In this document: piece after piece, positions 31,701 to 38,356 of the stretch | Layout of the letters: every line of letters starts with the position of its first letter | Numbering within the stretch: the stretch's first letter is position 1 | Source of the DNA: an uncultured Methylococcaceae bacterium | Lineage (GTDB): Bacteria > Pseudomonadota > Gammaproteobacteria > Methylococcales > Methylomonadaceae | Direction of reading: 5' to 3' | DNA: 61,143 nt | Assembly: GCA_903839855.1 (NCBI GenBank) | Contig: CAIMEB010000210.1 | Coordinates: 1 to 61,143 of the forward strand | Notes under the pieces: generated by a model | What the model was told of the DNA's origin: nothing | The model's input: only the letters and a program-made list of their open reading frames with translations | Database searches by the model: none | Made by a program: the position numbers and the translations under genes

Positions 31701-33297
31701 CTGAAATATTAGTCACAGCACCTGTATTAACAACTACGCTACCACTAGCATCAAGATTAATGGTACCACCATTGCCTAACCGTTCATCAATACCGCGTTT
31801 AATAGAAGCAGTGGCGCTACTGGCATCCACTATAGTGGGTAAATTACGAACATCGACTTTAACGGTTGTCCCTTGCAATACGCCTCCACGTTGATAAGGA
31901 GCATCTCGCAAATTAAAACTCTGTACAGAAACATCGGCGACGTTTCTTTCCATTGCTACCGTAACATTTTTACTACCAGACACATCAATAAGAGAACCAT
32001 TTTCAAGGTCAATTTTTCCTTGATTACCCAAAAATAAAGGATCATTCAAATTATTTGTAGCCTGAAAATTGACTTGACCACCGGTTGCAACTATCGCTGA
32101 GCCTGATTGCATATCGATTTTATCGGCACTGACTTCAACAAAAGATTGCTTTTGTACTTGTTCATCAATTGCACTCCCGCCATTAGCATCAGCCAATACT
32201 GTGACAGAACTATTGTTACCGAAAGTAACGGCGGATTCCGTATTCAAACCATCCTTCAAATCAGTACTACGAACTGTTTGAGTCGCTGACAAAACATTTG
32301 CCCCTGCTGCCACACCTTCTCGTGCTAACAATCTTACAGAACCATTGACATTGACTGAGGTTGTAGCACTAATCCTACCCGATTGATTCACTGCAAAACC
32401 AGCCAATGTAATATTGCCTTGATGCGTGGCTATTACCCCAGCGGCCTGATTAGAGACCTGCCCACCTGTACCGACCTCAACCAATAACCCTGCAAAGGGA
32501 TCTTTACTGGAGGTAGGTTGCAAGTAAACGGTATCTTTACTTGCAACTAACAAAATTTGACCTTGCTCATCAGTAGAGATAGTACCTGAATTGCTAACCG
32601 TAGGAGCAGCCATGATAATATTGCCACTTTTACCTACATGAATATTTGCTCCTTCTTTGACATTGATCTTGGCATTTGGATTAATGGTACCATTTAATGC
32701 AGCCTTGGCATCTACCTGCTGAACATTGACATTTTGGTCAAATACTCGAATTATTCCGGTCTTAAATGCCTCATCAGAAATATTTAATGCGGATGCCACC
32801 AACCCGTTAGTGTCAACTACCGAACTCTTATCGAATACAAAACCATTCTGATTGACCAGATAAACCTGACCATTGGCATTCAGTGTGCCTAATATTTGAG
32901 TGGCATTTGCATCATGAATATTATTGAGCGCCGTGGATGTTGTGGTCGGCTGTTGAAAGTTAACCGTGTACCCTTTGTCAATATTAAAACTTTGCCAATC
33001 TATCGTTGCCTTATCGGTAGTCTGATGAATATTCATTGTATGATCAGTTATAGCCGCAGTAGCCTGACCATAGGTCGCATGTTCAATAATTGGGATTGGT
33101 GCCTGACCTTCTGTAATGGTATTAAATGTAGGGATTGGCAAGGGTGGATTTGCCGTCGACACACTTGAACCCACAATCAAGCCACCTGCAATTACAATTC
33201 GCACACCCGCAACCAGGGGCTTAAGTCTAAAATAAACATCTGAAGATTTAGAGTGTGTCGCCTGCGGTCTGTTGGACATAGTTATTGCCTTTACCAT
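22762..33297 (-). CDS. Giant filamentous haemagglutinin (TpsA, DUF3739 C-terminus)
   Basis: 3511-residue exoprotein of a two-partner secretion system. It has an extended signal region (hydrophobic LVAGVRIVIAGGLIVGSSVSTA) and a TPS domain (about 55-300) with a variant NPNGI motif, VNQNGFVF. A vast beta-helical repeat body follows, rich in N, G, S, L and V. The C-terminus resembles DUF3739 (SSEGNIDAGKGAK, GSGIRTAASTGV, VFLFAPKGIVDAGEAGIG) and ends in a charged stretch and IGFGE. There is no membrane anchor or autotransporter barrel, so TpsB must export it. A second ATG six codons in (33279) is equally possible. The role is probably adhesion or biofilm, or surface binding. Confidence 0.92.
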   Translation of the reverse strand: MVKAITMSNRPQATHSKSSDVYFRLKPLVAGVRIVIAGGLIVGSSVSTANPPLPIPTFNTITEGQAPIPIIEHATYGQATAAITDHTMNIHQTTDKATIDWQSFNIDKGYTVNFQQPTTTSTALNNIHDANATQILGTLNANGQVYLVNQNGFVFDKSSVVDTNGLVASALNISDEAFKTGIIRVFDQNVNVQQVDAKAALNGTINPNAKINVKEGANIHVGKSGNIIMAAPTVSNSGTISTDEQGQILLVASKDTVYLQPTSSKDPFAGLLVEVGTGGQVSNQAAGVIATHQGNITLAGFAVNQSGRISATTSVNVNGSVRLLAREGVAAGANVLSATQTVRSTDLKDGLNTESAVTFGNNSSVTVLADANGGSAIDEQVQKQSFVEVSADKIDMQSGSAIVATGGQVNFQATNNLNDPLFLGNQGKIDLENGSLIDVSGSKNVTVAMERNVADVSVQSFNLRDAPYQRGGVLQGTTVKVDVRNLPTIVDASSATASIKRGIDERLGNGGTINLDASGSVVVNTGAVTNISGGAVNYQSGYINTTRLIDASTGQVVDISAANPNQHYSAIFGNYSEVHQKWGVTDKWNLISPLSSGRYEAGYTEGKAGGALNIQSPVTAWDGQLIAGTASSIYQRSNPVSGGSFTINLADNGNGAYPAGQFLSTQNVLFQNTSQSQAIGINDNITSIKPIIISSGLVNSSGISNLTIKSAGSATVAKDTKLSMPMLSNFGVDASSINVLGSIYTPGGNIKLNALVNPGHSTSGQINLQDNSQLNVSGRWVNDFQDGITSPLAINAGTVSLNANNQINFAKGAAIKAEGGAQLNSAGNKVTAGNAGAIKLQGSNISFAEPMQTQGVLSALGLNQGGTLNLITNKINIGGNSTEADALNLGVTNGVLDIATNAGFSNINLTSNYQDITVKANTNLSFMAQNRLLDSSFRNQSGSSSLADFSQVTTLPETIKKPMSLSLNGLTGVTLETGGQINMDKASTVNITAGNAGQGIPGIFIDGLVNAQAGAINLNLKVDNTSKGYNPSQAIWLGSQGGLNTQGTTLLNPADAFGRQTGSVMNGGNINVNADRGYVIFEQGSKVNANGTLATIDMPILNSLQNSKQLVGSDAGQINIRAAEGIILDGSVSAQKGFSTNQGGELSLTLDRSLRSEPISPDFPANPLHTDVVQQDTKMLPDNLVFGSVIPDSLNGQAIVSSNKVASAGIDDLKLTVPYQIDPQTTLPRPSGEIRFLGDVNLNTASSIILDAQTISSGINGSRMAGVATLNTGYLQIGSSSIDSVIDTSVKGVGSLTGNANYIELQGASLLTGFNDVNLNSRHDMRAVGVMSPTGQAKTLLGGLSTAANLNLNASQIYPTTLTQFSFNITDPGSQLTISGKNTDITPLSAAGSLTFNAPNINQDGILKAPLGSIALNADKQLIFGKDSYTSVSAEGQVIPFGSILNNVWLYSFGGAGNLVFNNSPDNITLGEKHLVFTSPNIQFNKGSVVNVSGGGDLMSATFQPGAGGSNDYLMPGSPTYQGGFAILPSLGNSLAPYDVNVSANFPYDPRAEVYLSGTSTLPAGFYTILPTAYALLPGAFLVTPQKNTLDQLITTYTTNGLPIVSGYQAIAGTTIRASLNSGFLIESSADVQTHSQYNIQTANTFFTQQAAANKTSVPLLPEDSGQISINATTQLLLDGQFKVGAPNGRGAKMDISAQNIDIVNQLSNSATGLQILAQDLNNLQVDSLLLGGSRSFDNVTGNTQLTVSADNVIFDKGVQVKALDLLAVGNNSVGVKTGVSITSSGHVNTGDSVFNITGDSAFLRVSADKQVQVNRSYLPGSTPGLTGDLLIDKGATLSATQSMFLDASKSTVLNGAIKMSGGSVNMTASNINLGEVAGIKGNSLNLSNQNLSGLVGNDLTLTSLGSINFYGNVGQLTSSKTNTPLQFNHLVLDAAVLSGYNKAGDTAMVQAKTIDLQNSNGVSAPQSGTGTGMLDLTATQFNQGKGNVSLDGFSSVNIKVDNQFTATGNSVLNLASDLNLTAGLINATGGHSLLIDASSGVGHDVHISGNSNNTQVSSNDFGGSIAVSANNITLQDANVLLPSGSLKLNSQAGDIVINGKSNINLAGQSVNFADVVSYTPGGTFSAVSSNGIFSLGKDSSVNISTGGGNASGGNLILKAPQKTVELAGKLKATGANATIDVSGFLPTQSFDSLMNKLMTAGVNQVLYVRSRAGDIVENQAITAKTISLVADAGSIDINGKLSTNSATQAGNISLYAGNNLTLESGGILSATGAKGGNVLLSALGTTTTPGGIIALKNGSSINVTGSSSLAGTKSAGGTVTLDAMRTDTVHEKGINIAPIAGTVKGANGFYAVGFQKYDASFISSMNTNIVDVVAGLSTSIPTDIFGYLSSLYPNTDLTSLSNIIATDISNYLANVSFYTSKDIPGLSNIITTDVSAYMSANVSPITNSDISSMSSTIATDMSTYLTSYSTDIAGLSSTIKTDINGYLANASAIRTSLGHGIALRSGVEVDNASGSTTLASAWDFSGLSNNGLSVNNNPDPSITYQKPIVGDLIVRSAGQLNINASLTDGYLNGGPALMRSDSWSFQLVSGADLSSADTIATNSLSATDKLNNPSISDLTLGSGASVHTGTGDIKLASAGNIVFADKTATVYSGGRSTVTNPYGTLDNTQTGTGSLAGQTLWTSDTNAAYPISGGSVIFQAGADIIGAVSNQFIQAAPFESPSWLEVQGNSSFLSAWMVNASYFQQNVGSFGGGMVDISAAGNINDLSVMMPTTGKQLGTDFPNSTNRNSLLDVQGGGLMNIAAGGNISGGAYFLGKGVGNISAVGEINGSSSTDPNAFASGPQLVMSGNQSDAVGGNTLLTLNANQGIKISGVSDSMILNHGGTQFFSYTDKSKLTLNSLAGDIHLNSDTSVISTILQLDTTTDQKYLAHVYPASLDATAFNGSVKLDSDIILFPSAVSNLNILAKQAITSSNGQYSLTMSDANPALIATALNPIISGNSVDPVYSIFNTLALDTGLNLALFHADTPIHTGDKIPARLVTQQGDISSVQINLPKQAIIQAGNDLLNSSINIQQILLTDASIISAGRDIKFVTDLNSDGNPTAKNDTYKIQIAGPGDVLVKTGRNLDLGASVGLSSVGNIYNPALPSTGANLDVLVGLNAGTPNYAAFIDKYLVTNPLYVDQYTLVKSLITSFMKQESGNNTLTDAKALAAFKALAPNRTLSIQPQLNSILTSVFFNELKIAGTASASDKTKGNAGGFAAIDTLFPGNQWQGDLTLFFSKLQTVSGGDINLMVPGGQVNAGQAVAPSGAGAKTADQLGIVAQSTGSINAFVKNDFIVNTSRVFTLGGGDIEIWSSEGNIDAGKGAKSALSVTVDPPFFDASNKLVIPAPKITSGSGIRTAASTGVVPGNVFLFAPKGIVDAGEAGIGGTNVTISATAVLGANNISVGGVSAGVPAASTGSVAAGLTGTSNMTANVSQVAQAATEQDKDKEEEKKKNMTLGMLSVEFIGFGE
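25036..25044 (-). repeat. G9 homopolymer inside tpsA
   Basis: Nine consecutive G on the coding strand encode three glycines (S-F-GGG-M-V-D). Such tracts slip readily, and a one-base change would truncate the exoprotein. No other run this long was noticed in tpsA. Confidence 0.8.
25820..26215 (-). repeat. Degenerate 22-27-residue tandem repeats in TpsA
   Basis: Five successive units share the pattern D-I-x-x-L-S-x-x-I-x-T-D-I-x-x-Y-L/M, for example DIAGLSSTIKTDINGYL and DLTSLSNIIATDISNYL. They are predicted amphipathic and helical, unlike the surrounding beta-helix, so they form an insert in the fibre. Confidence 0.75.
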
Positions 33298-33305
33298 ACA
33301 AATAA

Positions 33306-34946
33306 TTAAAACTCAGTTGCTACTGAAAAATCTATTCTTGGTTCGCCTCGATTTACCGGCTTCAGAGAAATAAACGGAAACCCTACATCAATCGCTGCGG
33401 TAAAGAATTTTTTTATCAAAAAATTTAAACCAACGCCACCACCCGCCAGTTTGTAACTACTAACATTTCCCGGCAGAGGATTTAATATCCAACCATTACC
33501 GGCATCAATAAAAGTCATAAATTTTAAATTATTAAAATATTCACCATCAAGAGCCCCCAATCGAGGCGTATAGAGTTCTAATGAACCAAAAACAGCATCA
33601 TCAGCTAGTGCCTGGGTTTCATAATAACCCCGCACGCTTAGCGCACCACCTAATGAGAATTGTTCGTTACTGATGAGTGGCGAATCCGCAAGCTGACCGT
33701 TTAAACGAGTGCTTAATTCCATACCATAAGGTAAATCATGCTTAAACTTAAGGTTGGAGGTTAAATACATATAACTGGCTTTAGCTTTATAGCGTTTTTG
33801 CTCAAACTGAGTTTGGTCATTACCCAGTCCACGTACCGAAAAATGCATACCAAGATCTAAAGTAGTCAATGATTCCTCACTACGCAAACTTGCTGTGTAC
33901 TGAGCTAAAAAAGGCGTATAAGCAATGGGCGTTGCAATGGTGTCAGAACCGACAAGATTTAAGTTTTCCTTAAAACTTTTGTAATCCACACCCACAGTTA
34001 CACTGTGATAATAACTATTGAGTGCGGGTAGAGGCTTAATTAATCGGGCTCCGAAGATGCTACCAATACCAATCACTTCCATGGTTCCGGCACTAGCGAT
34101 CTGTGAATTTGAAGATGAATTAACACCATACATAGCCAAACGCATATCGGTATTAAAAACCGGTAAGGCATAGGTACCTGCCATCACATCAACTTGAGCG
34201 CTGTTTTCTGGCGATACCTGATACATAAACGAAGCACTGTGCATGGCCTGCCAAAGATTATCGTAATGTAATGATGAAACTAAGCGTAATCGGGATGTGG
34301 TCGAAGTATTTCGACCATTTAGCTCAACTCTACCGTGTAAAGGAAGCTCATCTTTTACTTTTAAATCTACTTCTAGCGTTCCTGGGGTATCACCTGCACG
34401 TAAAATCGGCTGAATTTTACGATCAGGGCTTTGACCACTTAATTCTGTTAATTGTTTTTGCATGGTTGGAAAGTGAGGCACATTTCCTTCTGCCAGCTCC
34501 GGTACACCCGCTTTAATTTTGCCCATGGAAAAATAACGGGAATCTTTAACTTTTAAACTTGATACCTTGCCTTCAACCACCTGCAAATAAACAATACCAT
34601 TTTTTACATCTTGCTCTGGGATATCTACTGACACAGTTTGATAACCTTGTGCTCTATATAGATCTTCCAACGCAGCTCGAGCCAAATCAACATTTTCAAG
34701 GCTTTTCTTTAGCCCTAAAAATGGGTAGATAGTGCGCTCCAGTTGTCTTTTATCGAGTTTAGTATTCCCTTTTACACGCAATTCCAGCAAATCGAAAGTC
34801 GCTGCTTGTTTTGGCGCCATGGGTTGAGCAATTTCAGTTGCAGCTTCCTGCTGCACTTCTTGTGCGTGCCCTTCAAAACCTGCCTGAGCTAAAGTTAATC
34901 CGATCCAAATTAAGGCGCGGCTTTGGTTATTCCGGTTTAGTTGCAT
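33306..34946 (-). CDS. TpsB outer-membrane transporter (ShlB/FhaC/HecB family)
   Basis: 546 residues. A signal region ends near EGHAQ, a POTRA_2 domain (about 45-120, beginning DLLELRVKGNTKLDKRQLE) follows, and a 16-strand ShlB-type barrel with the conserved FSLGGALSVRGYYE completes it. The protein ends in a terminal phenylalanine (VATEF). It recognises the TPS domain of its TpsA and translocates it across the outer membrane. The ATG at 34946 is preferred over a TTG three codons upstream. The tpsA start follows its stop after 8 bases, in the tpsB-tpsA order. Confidence 0.94.
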   Translation of the reverse strand: MQLNRNNQSRALIWIGLTLAQAGFEGHAQEVQQEAATEIAQPMAPKQAATFDLLELRVKGNTKLDKRQLERTIYPFLGLKKSLENVDLARAALEDLYRAQGYQTVSVDIPEQDVKNGIVYLQVVEGKVSSLKVKDSRYFSMGKIKAGVPELAEGNVPHFPTMQKQLTELSGQSPDRKIQPILRAGDTPGTLEVDLKVKDELPLHGRVELNGRNTSTTSRLRLVSSLHYDNLWQAMHSASFMYQVSPENSAQVDVMAGTYALPVFNTDMRLAMYGVNSSSNSQIASAGTMEVIGIGSIFGARLIKPLPALNSYYHSVTVGVDYKSFKENLNLVGSDTIATPIAYTPFLAQYTASLRSEESLTTLDLGMHFSVRGLGNDQTQFEQKRYKAKASYMYLTSNLKFKHDLPYGMELSTRLNGQLADSPLISNEQFSLGGALSVRGYYETQALADDAVFGSLELYTPRLGALDGEYFNNLKFMTFIDAGNGWILNPLPGNVSSYKLAGGGVGLNFLIKKFFTAAIDVGFPFISLKPVNRGEPRIDFSVATEF

Positions 34947-35060
34947 ACTGTTCAAAAACTAATTTATGTCAAAAGGGTGGTCATAACTCATTATATTAAT
35001 GTCAGGTTAAATATTTATGACAAGCCATAAAAGACACAACCAACCTTTTAGCACCAATAA

Positions 35061-35094
35061 AAAAAACCAACCGCCTTGCGACGGTTGGTTTTTT
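35061..35094 (-). terminator. Rho-independent terminator after the PstS-like gene
   Basis: A 13-bp perfect stem (AAAAAACCAACCG with CGGTTGGTTTTTT) around an 8-base loop, continued by T on the minus strand. It lies 43 bases past the stop of the PstS-like gene. Confidence 0.92.
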
Positions 35095-35136
35095 ATTTAT
35101 TGGCTATATTTTTTATATAACCTGATTAAATAGTGC

Positions 35137-36834
35137 TTAGTTCAAACCGGGTAATGCTGTTGCACCACCTAAAACGTTAGCAACGCGACAATGGTTAACT
35201 GAACCCGCCGTGTTAGCAGCAACCGCATGAGTAAATGGGTTTACTGGTCTTAACGAATCAAATGCTGCATTAATTAAAGTACCTGGAGCAATAACAGTGC
35301 CGAATGTAGCATTGCTAGCTGAGGCCAGATAACCTGTGATACCAAAGTTAGTATTCGTCACGTTAGCTTTTGCAATAGTAGCTGGGCTAGACATTAATGC
35401 TAATAAACTATAGCCTAATGCGTTTGATGTTGCTGTTGGGACAGTACCTACAGTTGACAACTCAGACCAAAATTTATATTTACCTTTGGCAACGTTTGCT
35501 GCTGATGGTGAATAACCGTCGATTTTAGCAAAACGGTAAGGTAATGCATTACTCGCGTTACGATCTGTGTTTAATATACCCACTGCCCAACGGAAGTTTG
35601 CAGTACCAATAAAAGCAGGCAATGGCGTAAAAGTACCATTTGCTACCATAGCATTACCAAAACTTGTTGTTGATAAATTATAACCATCTAATGTTTCCAA
35701 ACAGTTTTCAAGCTCACCAGAAGAAGTAGTTGCATGGTAAGCTTTCAACGAACCCGGCAAACCACTCTCAGGAACAATCGTTAAAGCGGCAGGAGATTGA
35801 ATCGCTTCAGACGTTGTAGAACAAGGTGCATTTTCAAACGCTATTTGAGCAGTTGCCAAAGTACCGGAACCCGCAGTACGTGAGCAAATATGTACGTTAG
35901 TATTACCCGGTCTATTAGTAGGTGCCTGAGCTGTAACTAAATCTTGTCCAGCTGCACCACCAAATCTTAAGTTAGTCCAGTCTGTTAAACGACCTGTAGC
36001 AAAAAGAGCTGACACGTCTTCAGATGTTAAGCTAGGTATACAAGCTTCTGTTTCGTCTCCAGCAACACACGTAGCGGGTAAAGCACCAGAAGAAATCCCT
36101 GCAACTTGCAAGGCATTACGCAATTTTAAAGTCAGAGCAACACCAAATATTTGAGTAGCCACTGAATTAGATGCAATCTTTGGTGCCAAAGTAGCCAAAG
36201 AATTTGCTGTAGTTGCACCATTTAATGCCGATGCAAATTGGGCAGCATCAACGTCAGCTAAATTAATTGATACTGCACCAGTAGGAAGTGCTGCCATAGT
36301 AACTGCAGTTGTTCCTGTACAAGTAACCAGGTTAGCCGCAGTAGTCGATAGAACCGCAGGCGCTGTACATGGATAAACTGTTGCAGCTACGTTACCGAAA
36401 CTACCCACTACAGTAGGAAGCGTTGTGTTATAAGTAACTGTTGCTACGTTTGCAGCATTACCAGACGCTGCTAAAACAGCGGTTACAGAACCACCCTTAT
36501 CTCTTTTATGAACTACATAATTTTTGTTTGCAGTTAAACCAGTTGGAGGTGTAGCGCCTGTATTAAAATAATATGTAAAAGCAGCTTTACTTGAATCATA
36601 GTATTTAAAAACTTTTGAACCGGGAGCAGCCGCATTTAAAATAGATTTTTCTAAAAATGGAGTAGCCGCTGATGAACCAGAGAAATAAGCAGTACCTGCC
36701 ACGTTAGCAACATTACCCACACCCGTTTTTGCAGAAAAATCTACTCCACCAGCTGTTGTCACAGGGATAGCAGCCGAAGCTTGTCCGGCAAAAATGACTG
36801 CAGAAATTGCAGTCGACATTAACAATTTATTCAT
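35137..36834 (-). CDS. Secreted protein with PstS-like substrate-binding features
   Basis: 565 residues from ATG 36834, which starts a good signal peptide (MNKLLMSTAISAVIFAGQASA). A reading from 36906 would add 24 residues ahead of it. Soon after the cut comes YFSGSSAATPFLEKSIL, like the N-terminal phosphate-binding strand and helix of PstS-type proteins. Later RFGGAAGQDLV and ICSRTAGSGT resemble the second binding loop. Four or more cysteines could form disulfides. The identity as a binding-protein fold is inference; it might equally be a secreted enzyme or adhesin. It lies between the type II secretion operon and the Tps pair. Confidence 0.55.
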   Translation of the reverse strand: MNKLLMSTAISAVIFAGQASAAIPVTTAGGVDFSAKTGVGNVANVAGTAYFSGSSAATPFLEKSILNAAAPGSKVFKYYDSSKAAFTYYFNTGATPPTGLTANKNYVVHKRDKGGSVTAVLAASGNAANVATVTYNTTLPTVVGSFGNVAATVYPCTAPAVLSTTAANLVTCTGTTAVTMAALPTGAVSINLADVDAAQFASALNGATTANSLATLAPKIASNSVATQIFGVALTLKLRNALQVAGISSGALPATCVAGDETEACIPSLTSEDVSALFATGRLTDWTNLRFGGAAGQDLVTAQAPTNRPGNTNVHICSRTAGSGTLATAQIAFENAPCSTTSEAIQSPAALTIVPESGLPGSLKAYHATTSSGELENCLETLDGYNLSTTSFGNAMVANGTFTPLPAFIGTANFRWAVGILNTDRNASNALPYRFAKIDGYSPSAANVAKGKYKFWSELSTVGTVPTATSNALGYSLLALMSSPATIAKANVTNTNFGITGYLASASNATFGTVIAPGTLINAAFDSLRPVNPFTHAVAANTAGSVNHCRVANVLGGATALPGLN

Positions 36835-37291
36835 TTTGAATTGCTCACTAAAACTAAAGAAAAGGGATATAAAAATATTTATCACTACTCGTGCGTAACA
36901 TGCCAAACCAGTGAATCTTTACGGCATCAACAAGACTGGTTATTATTCTTTTGCTGTCAAAAAAAACATAAGATTCATTTTAAATGACTGAGTGCTTCCT
37001 ATAGCTTATCCATTAAAACAGCTAATAATTCAAATTCACTCAACGCCCTTATATTATTTCATTAGAGAACAGTCAGCTTGATTACAATTTAGTTATATTT
37101 TATGTAAACGTATTACATTAGTAATACATAATTTACGTGCAATATTAAAGTAGTAATAAACAGTTACTAAAATGTTTTAACATTAAGATTCTAAATAAAA
37201 CTGGCTTTGTTATAAAGTCGTAACATTAATGACTTATATTTGAAGTAATAATCTCTTTGCGCTGCATGACCTTTATAACTAGAACAAAATT
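36835..37291. other. AT-rich divergent regulatory region
   Basis: 457 bases between the PstS-like gene (minus) and the ribbon-helix-helix-like gene (plus). Very AT-rich, with at least one perfect dyad at 37110-37127. No gene or RNA is recognised. Confidence 0.5.
37110..37127. promoter_or_regulatory. Candidate operator dyad
   Basis: GTATTAC, a 4-base spacer, then GTAATAC form a perfect 7-bp inverted repeat in the divergent region next to a likely DNA-binding protein gene. Size and symmetry suit a dimeric or tetrameric repressor. Confidence 0.4.
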
Positions 37292-37783
37292 ATGTCTCCA
37301 GAAGAATTAATAGTTGACAAAAAAAAACATGTTATCTCTATTCGCTTAGATAACACTGACCGTAACACAGTCCAGAACATCGCCTCGCGTCTATATGTCA
37401 GAGAGTCAGAAATATATCGGTTTGCTATTAATTTTCTTTTAAACAGGATACATAAACTCAATGACACTGACTGTACAGGTAGTGATTTACTCCCTTTATT
37501 TATAGAATTTAAAGAAGAACTTCACCAAAGTTTTAACTTAAAAAAACAGCAGCTTTTTAAAATCATCAACTCTGGAAATGCAAACCCTGACAAATTTGTT
37601 GCAATGGTTGATATTGAGTTATTGGTTCTGCCAGAACATCTGGTTCGTCAGCGTTTATTACAAAGAGAGGATGCCATAATCTTTAAACACCACGACATTA
37701 AAGTTTGGCTAGACAATTATTTCTCTGACAAATACCGTCCAACTGAAATTTCCGGAGAAAACAACAAGACTAATCATCAGTAG
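37292..37783 (+). CDS. Putative ribbon-helix-helix DNA-binding protein
   Basis: 163 residues. Residues 14-50 (HVISIRLDNTDRNTVQNIAS...ESEIYRFAINFLLNRI) read as a short beta strand and two helices, the layout of ribbon-helix-helix regulators. The rest is unrecognised and mostly helical. No signal peptide. It is the only plus-strand gene in a 30-kb minus-strand region and faces the PstS-like gene, so it may regulate that gene or itself. The call rests on secondary-structure reading only. Confidence 0.5.
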   Translation: MSPEELIVDKKKHVISIRLDNTDRNTVQNIASRLYVRESEIYRFAINFLLNRIHKLNDTDCTGSDLLPLFIEFKEELHQSFNLKKQQLFKIINSGNANPDKFVAMVDIELLVLPEHLVRQRLLQREDAIIFKHHDIKVWLDNYFSDKYRPTEISGENNKTNHQ

Positions 37784-37849
37784 TCTATGGCTTAAAAATT
37801 CAAATTTATTTGCTCTTACAAGAGCTGTAATATGACTAACCAATCTAAC

Positions 37850-38356
37850 TTAAAAACCCAGTAGCACTTTTACTGATACCTTGCTTACATTGGCTTCATC
37901 AAGCGAAATACTGATTTCATTAACAGTAATGCCATGCTTTGTTTCCAATACTGACAACCAATCAATGAATTGATCAAACGAACTGTGCTCCAGCCACAAT
38001 GTTACTTTATCTGCCCCATTAGGGTTCACACGATTAATCATGGGTTTTATTGCCATTTGAATGCTGCTTGCATCAATTATAGTCATTAATGATTCTCCAT
38101 CCTGACCTTCAACAATACCTGGATGATTTTTACGAAGCTCCGCAACCTCTACACTGATTTTCTTTAGATACTGCAAAACCTGCTGTTGAGATTTTATTTT
38201 TTGTTCCAGCAACATATTGTCAGTCGCAATTGGCGCAAAAACAAGCAGATAACCACTGTATATCACTACCACGATAACAATAACTGCTGATAACAAACGT
38301 TCTCTTGGAGACAGTTCGGATAATTTCAGCAAAATTTCATTTTTGTTTAATTTCAA
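37850..38356 (-). CDS. gspM: Type II secretion protein GspM
   Basis: 168 residues. An N-terminal cytoplasmic tail (LSPRERLLSA), one membrane helix (about 25-47) and a small periplasmic domain. Inner-membrane platform partner of GspL. Translation probably starts at TTG 38356, because GGAGG lies six bases upstream. The longer ATG 38374 start would have no such site. It overlaps the end of gspL by 20 bases. Last gene of the gsp operon; no gspN or gspO follows. Confidence 0.85.
   Translation of the reverse strand: MKLNKNEILLKLSELSPRERLLSAVIVIVVVIYSGYLLVFAPIATDNMLLEQKIKSQQQVLQYLKKISVEVAELRKNHPGIVEGQDGESLMTIIDASSIQMAIKPMINRVNPNGADKVTLWLEHSSFDQFIDWLSVLETKHGITVNEISISLDEANVSKVSVKVLLGF

Noticed and set aside
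37812-37825. GCTCT...AGAGC hairpin downstream of gspM
   Set aside because: Only a 5-bp stem and no T tract; too weak to call a terminator.
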